Source: JBAYVY01 sp041674345 (GTDB lineage: Bacteria > Planctomycetota > Phycisphaerae > Phycisphaerales > Zrk34). From it: a stretch of 6,539 nt of DNA. Positions within the stretch are counted from its first letter, which is position 1; each line of letters starts with the position of its first letter. Shown here in pieces: positions 1 to 4,958 of the stretch. The stretch is from NCBI GenBank assembly GCA_041674345.1, contig JBAYVY010000213.1, forward strand, positions 1 to 6,539, written 5' to 3'. A model generated the notes under the pieces. It did no database searches and had not been told where the DNA came from. It was given only the letters and a program-made list of their open reading frames with translations. The translations under genes were made by a program, and so were the position numbers.

Positions 1-137
1 CCCTGCAACACCTTGGACAGATACCCGGCCGGAACGCGCGTCGCGGCGGCGATCTGCTTGGTCGTCCAGGATTCCTCGGAGTGCTGGGCCAGATAAACAA
101 CTGCTCGCAGTGCATACTCGGTGGTTTGTGAGATCAT
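1..137 (-). CDS. Rrf2-family transcriptional regulator, N-terminal part (runs off the left edge)
   Basis: The 45 visible residues begin MISQTTEYALRAVVYLA, the typical opening of Rrf2-family winged-helix regulators (IscR, NsrR and CymR relatives). A helix-turn-helix follows at about residues 25-45 (TTKQIAAATRVPAGYLSKVL). Family members bind operator DNA as dimers and many sense Fe-S clusters, nitric oxide or cysteine metabolites. The part that would carry any cluster-binding cysteines lies beyond the window, so the subfamily and ligand cannot be told. The ATG start is supported by a GAGGAA ribosome binding site (complement of 146-151) eight bases upstream. The gene is divergent from obg. Family assignment is strong; the function is open. 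Confidence 0.88.
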   Translation of the reverse strand, partial: MISQTTEYALRAVVYLAQHSEESWTTKQIAAATRVPAGYLSKVLQ

Positions 138-495
138 GGATGAAGTTCCTCAACAATCAAACATACGGCCCAATCGCCATTCGCATGACCGTGTCCGGTT
201 TTTGAATCCGGCTTCAATCGACATTCTGTTTATTAACCTTCGGAAGCCAAATACCAAACCATTCACCCGGAAACCAGAGACATAAAATCAACACAATACA
301 CCAGATGCGTCCGAGACACCCACGGTCTCCCATGTCCTGGAACGACGAAAAAATAATATAGCACATTAAAATTGATTTGTCTATCCACTTTTTTCTTTAT
401 CGTGTTTTCCGCCCCATGCCCTATCTACTTTCAGCCGGATTGCGTAACATGTTCGCCTTCCCCACCGCACGTTCCTCATTGGATACCCAGGCATT
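138..495. promoter_or_regulatory. Divergent intergenic region between the Rrf2 gene and obg
   Basis: This stretch of 358 bases has no convincing gene. It contains the Rrf2 ribosome binding site on the minus strand. Around 341-415 it is much richer in A and T than the genes beside it, including a TAAAAT hexamer at 367-372 that could be a -10 element for obg, but no good -35 partner is visible. A TTGATT at 372-377 has only a poor -10 candidate at 396-401. Promoters for both divergent genes must probably lie here, but I cannot place them firmly. No clear operator palindrome for the Rrf2 protein was seen. Confidence 0.35.
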
Positions 496-1497
496 ATGCT
501 CGTTGATGAAGCAACTATTTACGTCAAAGGCGGACGCGGCGGCGACGGAGCCGTCAGCTTCCGACGCGAAGCCCACGTCCCCAAAGGCGGCCCCGACGGC
601 GGCGACGGCGGGCACGGCGGAAGCGTCATCCTCCGCGCCACGCCCGGCGTCGATACCCTCCTCGACATGGCCGGCCGCCATCACTGGACCGCCGACTCCG
701 GACAACCCGGCGAACGCAAACAGGCCACCGGCAAATCCGCCGACGATCTGATTATCGCCGTCCCACCCGGCACGCTCGTCTATGACGCCGATACCGGCGA
801 TCTCATCGACGACCTCGATCAACCCCACAAAGAACTGCTCGTCGCCAAAGGCGGTCACGGCGGATTCGGCAACGAACATTATAAAACCCCCACACTCCAA
901 ACCCCTCGCTTCGCCACGCCCGGCGATGAAGGCGAACAACGTCGTCTGCGACTGTTGCTCAAACTCATCGCCGAAGTCGGCTTCATCGGCAAACCCAACG
1001 CCGGCAAAAGCACACTGCTGTCCCGTCTCAGTCGCGCCAGGCCCAAAATCGCCGACTACCCCTTCACCACCCTCGAACCGCAACTGGGCATTGCCGAACT
1101 GCCCGGCGAACGCCGGATCGTGCTGGCGGATATCCCCGGCCTGATTGAAGGCGCGTCCCACGGCGCGGGCCTCGGCCACACCTTCCTCCGACACATCGAA
1201 CGCACACGCATCCTCGTCCATCTGATCGAAGTCGAACCGTCCGACAACACCGACGTCGGCGACAACTACCGCACCATCCGCAATGAACTGAAGCAGCATT
1301 CATCCCTGCTGGCTGAGAAACCGCAGATCATCGCGCTGAACAAACTCGACCTGTTGCAAACCGACGCCGACCGCAAAACCGCCATCGAACTGGTCGAACA
1401 CGAAATCGGCATGAAGGTCATCCCCATCAGCGCCGCCACCGGCGACGGCTGCCGAAACCTCATGGAAACCTGCTGGAAAATGCTGCACGAGGAATAA
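496..1497 (+). CDS. obg: GTPase Obg/CgtA
   Basis: Obg is a conserved, usually essential GTPase that binds the 50S ribosomal subunit and acts in late ribosome assembly and stress control. The protein has 333 residues. The glycine-rich Obg fold spans about residues 1-158, opening MLVDEATIYVKGGRGGDG and continuing with FRREAHVPKGGPDGGDGG. The G domain follows with every motif: G1 GKPNAGKS (165-172), switch I DYPFTT, G3 DIPG (212-215) with the Obg-typical LIEGASHGAGLGH behind it, G4 NKLD (282-285) and G5 SAA (312-314). It ends shortly after G5, so the extra C-terminal domain of many 390-430-residue homologues is absent. The ATG at 496 matches the conserved N-terminus, although the upstream AGG (489-491) is a weak ribosome binding site. 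It is the first gene of a plus-strand cluster. Confidence 0.97.
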   Translation: MLVDEATIYVKGGRGGDGAVSFRREAHVPKGGPDGGDGGHGGSVILRATPGVDTLLDMAGRHHWTADSGQPGERKQATGKSADDLIIAVPPGTLVYDADTGDLIDDLDQPHKELLVAKGGHGGFGNEHYKTPTLQTPRFATPGDEGEQRRLRLLLKLIAEVGFIGKPNAGKSTLLSRLSRARPKIADYPFTTLEPQLGIAELPGERRIVLADIPGLIEGASHGAGLGHTFLRHIERTRILVHLIEVEPSDNTDVGDNYRTIRNELKQHSSLLAEKPQIIALNKLDLLQTDADRKTAIELVEHEIGMKVIPISAATGDGCRNLMETCWKMLHEE

Positions 1498-1498
1498 C

Positions 1499-1570
1499 GC
1501 AATGTGCGATGTTCAATGTCAGACCATCGCGCCTCACATTGCACATCGCACATTGCACATGGAACATTCC
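1499..1570. repeat. Heptad-built inverted repeat between obg and coaX
   Basis: The left arm consists of three heptads ending in ATGT (GCAATGT 1499-1505, GCGATGT 1506-1512, TCAATGT 1513-1519). The right arm consists of five contiguous heptads beginning with ACAT (ACATTGC 1536, ACATCGC 1543, ACATTGC 1550, ACATGGA 1557, ACATTCC 1564). Positions 1499-1520 pair with 1535-1556 at 20 of 22 positions, including a perfect 14-bp stretch (1499-1512 with 1543-1556), around a 14-base loop. In mRNA this would form a strong hairpin between the obg stop codon and the coaX start, possibly affecting transcript stability or coaX translation. No T tract follows, so a terminator is unlikely. Confidence 0.88.
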
Positions 1571-1573
1571 CCC

Positions 1574-2341
1574 ATGCCCATCAACCTTCTCGCCATCAAC
1601 GTCGGCAACACGCGAACCCAGTTCGCCGCGTTCGTCGATAACAAAATCCAATCCCCCCACCGCGTCACCCACGCGCAAACCGACGATCTGATCGCCGCGC
1701 TCGAACAGGCCCTCCAGCCGCTCGCCGGCTGTGAAGACCCGGCCATCTACATCGCCAGCGTCAACGACGCCGCCGCCGAACAGGTCATCGAAGTGCTTGA
1801 AAAACTGAGCGACTTTGAAATCAGCCGCATGGAGCGCGACCTGCCGGTTCCCGTCGGCCGCAAACTCGATCCCGAAACCATCGTCGGGGAGGATCGCCTG
1901 CTCAACGCCGCCGCCGCGTTCGACGCCGCCAGGGGCGCGTGCGTCGTCATCGACGCAGGCACCGCCGTCACCATCGACCTGATCGACGGCAAAGGCACTT
2001 TCCATGGCGGCGCAATACTTCCGGGGGCGCAACTCATGCTCAACGCCCTGCACGAACACACCGCCCTGTTGCCCGAATTGCGATTCGCCAAACCCGATGA
2101 ACCCGTCGGCCACAACACCGCGCAGGCCATGCTCACCGCCGCGTACCACGGCATCCGCGGCGCGGCACGCGAACTGACCGAAAAATATGCCGAAATCCTC
2201 GGCGCTTATCCCCGCGTCATCGCCACCGGCGGCGACGCGCAAACACTGTTTGATGGCTACGACCTCATCGAAGCCATCGTCCCCGAACTCACCCTCCTCG
2301 GCATGGCCGTCACCCGCCGCCACGCGATGGAACAAAGCTGA
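1574..2341 (+). CDS. coaX: Type III pantothenate kinase
   Basis: CoaX phosphorylates pantothenate with ATP, the first step of coenzyme A synthesis. From the start chosen the protein has 255 residues, the usual family size. Motifs of this ASKHA-fold enzyme are visible in order: the phosphate loop NVGNTRTQ (9-16), GEDR (105-108) with the likely catalytic base Asp107, DAGTAVTID (127-135), and GGAILPG (145-151). The reading frame is open back to an ATG at 1502, and another ATG lies at 1559, but those extensions translate the heptad repeat. Type III kinases normally begin a few residues before the phosphate loop, which fits MPINLLAINVGNT at 1574, with a modest GGAA (1561-1564) upstream. The first Asp of the usual DxGNT motif is Asn here. 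The gene lies 76 bases after obg and 9 bases before the next gene. Confidence 0.93.
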   Translation: MPINLLAINVGNTRTQFAAFVDNKIQSPHRVTHAQTDDLIAALEQALQPLAGCEDPAIYIASVNDAAAEQVIEVLEKLSDFEISRMERDLPVPVGRKLDPETIVGEDRLLNAAAAFDAARGACVVIDAGTAVTIDLIDGKGTFHGGAILPGAQLMLNALHEHTALLPELRFAKPDEPVGHNTAQAMLTAAYHGIRGAARELTEKYAEILGAYPRVIATGGDAQTLFDGYDLIEAIVPELTLLGMAVTRRHAMEQS

Positions 2342-2350
2342 GATACGCTG

Positions 2351-2827
2351 ATGAATCAGCAACACACCGCATTGAATAATCCCCCGACCGCCCTGTTACT
2401 GGGCCGCATCATCTGGGCTGCCATGTCGCTGAGTTGCATCATCGTGGGCGCAATGATGTTTTCAATGATGAGGGGTGACGGACTCCATACCGAATCGCCG
2501 CCGGAACGGCTGGAGGCGGGGATCATTCTGGCCGTCGTGTCGATTCCCGCCGCGTTCATCATGCGGGGGCGGATTTTCAAACGCGGGTGGATGGGCGATG
2601 TCGTGACACCCGCCGCATTTTTATATGGGACGCTCGTGTCCTGCGCGGTTTGCGAAGGAGCTTTTACCATTGCGATGATGTTCACGTTTGTGAATCATTT
2701 TTCACCAGGATTCTGGATGGCACCCGCCGTCGCCTTTGCCGGCCTGCTCCTGCTCTGGCCCAACGGCCGCGCCATGTTCCCCCCGCGATCCAAGCCCGCC
2801 GACAATTCCTATCATTTTAAGCAATGA
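2351..2827 (+). CDS. Unrecognised integral membrane protein, 158 residues
   Basis: I do not recognise this family. Four hydrophobic stretches look like membrane helices: about residues 15-40, 54-71, 88-114 and 121-137, with charged links between them such as RGRIFKRGW at 72-80. No catalytic motif is evident; two cysteines (98 and 101) lie in the third helix. There is no obvious cleavable signal peptide. The gene starts 9 bases after coaX and its stop overlaps the next ATG (ATGA, 2824-2827), which supports translation and coupling within the cluster. In its middle the third codon positions contain more G and T than in neighbouring genes, which are dominated by C. The start is the first ATG after coaX, with only a weak ribosome binding site. 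It is likely a real but uncharacterised, possibly lineage-specific gene. Confidence 0.75.
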   Translation: MNQQHTALNNPPTALLLGRIIWAAMSLSCIIVGAMMFSMMRGDGLHTESPPERLEAGIILAVVSIPAAFIMRGRIFKRGWMGDVVTPAAFLYGTLVSCAVCEGAFTIAMMFTFVNHFSPGFWMAPAVAFAGLLLLWPNGRAMFPPRSKPADNSYHFKQ

Positions 2828-3963
2828 CCGCCCCCGCCTCTCCAGTCCGTTGCACGCTCGCCACCGCCAACGCGCCCGGCGCCATCGCCATCCTTCAACT
2901 CCACGGTCCCGGCGCATCCGACATCGCCGAACGTCTGTGCAACGTGCGCCCCACACAGCAATGCAAACTCGCTTCATTCGCCGGCATCGACGAAGGCCTC
3001 GTCGTCGCGCTGCGCGATGACTTCATCCAACTCATGCCCCACGGCGGATCGCGCGTCATCCAGCGCCTCCTCGCCCGTCTGCACGAACTCGGCGTCACCA
3101 CCGCCGATGCCATTCCACCCCGCGAACTTTACCCCGAAGCCGCCTTCGATCTCGAAGCCGACATGCTCGCCACGCTCGCCGCCGCCGCATCACCCGCCGC
3201 CATCGACCTCCTGCTCGATCAGCCCCGATGCTGGCGCGAAGCGTTGTCACATGGTTCGCTTGATTTCACGGCAATCACCGCGCAATCGCATCGACTCGAT
3301 CAACTCATCATCCCCCCCACCATCGTCCTCATCGGCCGCCCCAACGTCGGCAAAAGCACGCTGACCAACCGCGTCATCGGCCGCTCCGCCGCCATCACCG
3401 CCGACCTGCCCGGCACCACGCGCGACTGGGTCGCGGGACTGGCCGAGTTAGGTTTCAGGTTCAAAGTTCAAAGTTCAAAGTTGTATGGAACTTCCGCAAC
3501 TTTGAACTTTGAACCTGAAACTTTGAACTACCTCGCCGTCCGCTGGTTCGACACGCCCGGCTTGCGCGACAGTGACGACCCCATCGAACAGCGCGCCATC
3601 ACGCTGGCCCGCCGCGTCATTCAATCCGCCGACGTTCTCATCGCCATGCGCGCCCCCGGCAGCGCCCCCGGCCCCGGAAATGAAAACGACTGGCCCGATA
3701 CGACCGCTTGCAGCCGTCAGCCCGATCTGTGGGTGATGAATAAAACCGACACGGGCGAATTTCCGATTTCCGATTTCCGATTTCCGATTTTGAAGATCAG
3801 CGCCCTGCGAGGCGACGGTATCAATGCGTTATTTCACGCCATCGCCGACCAACTGAAACTGACGCACATCAACCCCGCGATACCGTGGGCCTTCAGCCCC
3901 ACGCTCAAACAACTGATTGCCGCCGGCGACCTGTCCCCACTGCGAAAATACGTCGGCGCGTGA
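2824..3963 (+). CDS. Divergent MnmE/TrmE-family GTPase with repeat-encoded insertion
   Basis: Standard MnmE (about 450 residues) works with MnmG to make 5-carboxymethylaminomethyl uridine at tRNA wobble position 34. This protein has 379 residues. Its N-terminus resembles the MnmE folate-binding domain (LATANAPGAIAILQLHGP, 12-29; HGG at 73-75). The G domain is complete: G1 GRPNVGKS (171-178), G2 GTTRD (197-201), G3 DTPG (243-246) followed by LRD, G4 NKTD (306-309) and G5 SAL (326-328). Residues 202-242 are about 25 longer than the 16 residues of E. coli MnmE; the extra part, about 211-236, is encoded by a heptad inverted repeat. Residues 313-322 come from a tandem heptad repeat. The end (LRKYVGA) lacks the FCIGK signature with its functional cysteine, so the tRNA-modifying role is doubtful. 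The ATGA overlap with the membrane gene suggests translational coupling. Confidence 0.85.
   Translation: MTAPASPVRCTLATANAPGAIAILQLHGPGASDIAERLCNVRPTQQCKLASFAGIDEGLVVALRDDFIQLMPHGGSRVIQRLLARLHELGVTTADAIPPRELYPEAAFDLEADMLATLAAAASPAAIDLLLDQPRCWREALSHGSLDFTAITAQSHRLDQLIIPPTIVLIGRPNVGKSTLTNRVIGRSAAITADLPGTTRDWVAGLAELGFRFKVQSSKLYGTSATLNFEPETLNYLAVRWFDTPGLRDSDDPIEQRAITLARRVIQSADVLIAMRAPGSAPGPGNENDWPDTTACSRQPDLWVMNKTDTGEFPISDFRFPILKISALRGDGINALFHAIADQLKLTHINPAIPWAFSPTLKQLIAAGDLSPLRKYVGA
3451..3528. repeat. In-frame heptad inverted repeat inside the MnmE-like gene
   Basis: The left arm consists of four heptads (GGTTTCA 3451, GGTTCAA 3458, AGTTCAA 3465, AGTTCAA 3472) plus AGTT. The right arm holds their complements (TTTGAAC 3501, TTTGAAC 3508, CTGAAAC 3515, TTTGAAC 3522). 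Positions 3452-3475 are a perfect 24-base inverted match to 3498-3521; an alternative register brings the arms closer, with a loop of about 15 bases at 3483-3497. It is AT-rich in a very GC-rich gene. The reading frame stays open throughout and encodes about 26 residues not expected in the G domain. The design matches the repeat before coaX although the heptad sequence differs. Confidence 0.93.
3761..3788. repeat. Four perfect tandem TTCCGAT heptads inside the MnmE-like gene
   Basis: Four identical copies of TTCCGAT begin at 3761, 3768, 3775 and 3782, followed by TTT. No inverted partner is visible nearby. Because seven bases repeat out of phase with codons, the array translates into a peptide with a seven-residue period, FPISDFR then FPI (residues 313-322), placed between the G4 NKTD motif and the G5 SAL motif of the GTPase. 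Frame is preserved. Confidence 0.93.
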
Positions 3964-3985
3964 TCTCCTCACATCCGACATCGCT

Positions 3986-4612
3986 TCATTTCCTTGCCGC
4001 CGCCACCGCCTGTTTCGTCAGTTCCGTGATCTGGTCGAACTTGCCCGCCGCGATCAGTTCGTTTTTGACCATCCACGATCCGCCGACGGCCAGCACCTTG
4101 TCGAACGCCAGGTACTCCGCCAGGTTTTTCTCGGTGATTCCGCCGGTCGGGATGAACCGCAACATGCCGTAGGGCGCGCTGATCGCCTTGAGCGTCTTGA
4201 CTCCGCCAAATGATTCAGCCGGAAAAAACTTCAGCACCTTCAATCCGAATCCCATCGCCAGTTCGATGTCGGTCGGCGTGGCGATGCCGGGCGTGATCGA
4301 CACGTCGTGATCCACCGCCCACTGCACGACCTTCGGGTTCGTGCCAGGCGAGACCAGAAACGCCGCGCCGCAATCGACCGCCTGTTTCGCCTGATCGACC
4401 GTCAGCACCGTGCCCGCGCCGACCAGTATGTCGCCTCGCTTCGCCATCGCCCTGATCGCTTCCGCCGCCGCCGCCGTGCGAAACGTCACTTCCGCGCATG
4501 GCAATCCGCCGCTCACCAGCGCGCCCGCCAACGCATCGGCATCCTTCGCATCGTTGATCGCGATCACCGGCACAATCCGCACCGCTTCAATCCGTTTCAA
4601 CACATCCGTCAT
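3986..4612 (-). CDS. eda: 2-dehydro-3-deoxy-phosphogluconate / 4-hydroxy-2-oxoglutarate aldolase
   Basis: Eda is a class I aldolase that splits KDPG into pyruvate and glyceraldehyde 3-phosphate (Entner-Doudoroff and sugar-acid pathways); many homologues also act on 4-hydroxy-2-oxoglutarate. The 208-residue protein is normal in length and shows the family pattern: VPVIAIND (14-21), GGLPCAEVTFRT (35-46) with the conserved catalytic Glu41, LVGAGTVLT (63-71), FLVSPGTNP (85-93), TPGIATPTD (107-115), and LKFFPAESFGG with the Schiff-base lysine at Lys128, then PTGGI and VGGSW. The frame is open to an ATG at 4642, but the start at 4612 is preferred because AGGA lies eight bases upstream and MTDVLKRIEAVRIVPVI is a typical beginning. 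It converges with the MnmE-like gene and lies 81 bases downstream of the tRNA-Gly remnant on the same strand. Confidence 0.95.
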   Translation of the reverse strand: MTDVLKRIEAVRIVPVIAINDAKDADALAGALVSGGLPCAEVTFRTAAAAEAIRAMAKRGDILVGAGTVLTVDQAKQAVDCGAAFLVSPGTNPKVVQWAVDHDVSITPGIATPTDIELAMGFGLKVLKFFPAESFGGVKTLKAISAPYGMLRFIPTGGITEKNLAEYLAFDKVLAVGGSWMVKNELIAAGKFDQITELTKQAVAAARK

Positions 4613-4620
4613 GTCGTTTG

Positions 4621-4624
4621 TCCT
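4621..4624 (-). promoter_or_regulatory. Ribosome binding site fixing the eda start
   Basis: AGGA on the minus strand (TCCT on the plus strand) lies eight bases from the ATG at 4612. It makes this start clearly better than the in-frame ATG ten codons upstream. Confidence 0.75.
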
Positions 4625-4641
4625 ATGAGGGCGTTCAGCCA

Positions 4642-4665
4642 CGGGGGCGTTTCAACACCCCCCCG
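4642..4665. other. G/C-run hairpin between the tRNA-Gly remnant and eda
   Basis: CGGGGG (4642-4647) can pair with CCCCCG (4660-4665), extended by two pairs after one mismatch. On the minus strand it lies between the tRNA 3' end and eda. No T run follows, so a standard terminator is not supported; it may be a processing or attenuation structure, or have no role. Confidence 0.3.
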
Positions 4666-4693
4666 CACTCAGCGACCCCGCGCCAAACACCAA

Positions 4694-4735
4694 AGCGGGC
4701 GACGGGACTCGAACCCGCAACATTCAGCTTGGAAG
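4694..4735 (-). pseudogene. 3' part of tRNA-Gly(TCC), remnant forming an att site
   Basis: Read on the minus strand, the segment holds the anticodon loop CTTCCAA (4735-4729, anticodon TCC), the 3' anticodon-stem strand GCTGA (4728-4724), a five-base variable loop, a T stem-loop with GCGGG, TTCGAGT and CCCGT (4718-4702), the 3' acceptor strand CGCCCGC (4701-4695) and discriminator T (4694). CCA is not encoded. The partner strands are missing: the bases beyond 4735 do not pair with GCTGA, and no D-arm or 5' acceptor strand is present. The tRNA is therefore cut exactly at the anticodon loop, a usual crossover point for tyrosine recombinases. With an integrase gene just beyond, this is best read as the displaced original 3' end left at one end of an integrated element. 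Confidence 0.85.
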
Positions 4736-4781
4736 AGACATTTTGGGCTTTATCATTCAGTCTAATCTTTGTTAATCCATG

Positions 4782-4810
4782 TTGTTTTTACCGATGTTTG
4801 CTGATACTAT
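4782..4810 (+). promoter_or_regulatory. Candidate integrase promoter
   Basis: TTGTTT (4782-4787) and TACTAT (4805-4810) are separated by 17 bases inside the AT-rich tract upstream of the integrase gene. They match the sigma-70 consensus at 3 of 6 and 4 of 6 positions. If used, the leader would span the inverted-repeat cluster before the start at 4959. Confidence 0.3.
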
Positions 4811-4819
4811 CATGTTATC

Positions 4820-4933
4820 GGGGGAGCGCCGTTGTTAACCCAAATACACGCCGCGCGCTCCCCCGGCGCTCCACCGGCAAACATTCTGCCGGTGAGCCAA
4901 ACATTTTGTCCATGCGCTCCACCGGTGGAGCGC
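4820..4933. repeat. Cluster of five GGAGCGC sites with nested inverted repeats upstream of the integrase
   Basis: The heptamer GGAGCGC occurs at 4823 and 4927 on the plus strand, and as its complement GCGCTCC at 4855, 4866 and 4914. Larger structures include an 11-bp inverted repeat (4819-4829 with 4855-4865), a perfect 8-bp stem with a 7-base loop (4872-4894, arms CACCGGCA and TGCCGGTG), a direct repeat GCGCTCCACCGG (4866-4877 and 4914-4925), and a perfect palindrome (4914-4933). Related CAAACATTCTG and CAAACATTTTG sit at 4878 and 4898. Position between att and int suggests integrase arm-type sites, repressor operators or leader hairpins; the sequence does not say which. Confidence 0.75.
4914..4933. 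promoter_or_regulatory. Perfect 20-bp palindrome ahead of the integrase start
   Basis: GCGCTCCACCGGTGGAGCGC is fully self-complementary and ends 25 bases before the integrase ATG, 13 bases before its ribosome binding site. It could be a dimeric repressor operator or a leader hairpin or cruciform controlling integrase expression. Its symmetry is seen directly; its role is inferred. Confidence 0.5.
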
Positions 4934-4958
4934 CGCCCCCTGAAACGGAGTAGCAGAC

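Noticed and set aside
195..211. CCGG...CCGG element as an Rrf2 operator
   Set aside because: Only four bases on each side pair; the inner positions do not, so it is too weak to call.
421..1299. Long minus-strand open frame (292 codons) across obg
   Set aside because: It mirrors obg in a GC-rich gene with C-ending codons. Its Gly/Ala/Phe/Val-rich translation has no recognisable domain, whereas obg is certain.
1460..2365. Minus-strand open frame (301 codons) across coaX
   Set aside because: Same antisense effect of biased codon use; coaX on the plus strand has all its family motifs.
3451..3788. CRISPR-like or intron interpretation of the repeats in the GTPase gene
   Set aside because: Units are 7 bases and contiguous, with no spacers. 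The reading frame continues through both arrays, so neither a CRISPR array nor an intron is needed.
3964..3985. Bidirectional terminator between the convergent GTPase and eda genes
   Set aside because: The 22-base gap contains no inverted repeat or T tract.
4618..4953. Plus-strand open frame containing ATGLEPATFSLE
   Set aside because: This peptide is a familiar artefact of reading the antisense strand of a tRNA gene. Here it covers the tRNA-Gly remnant and att region.
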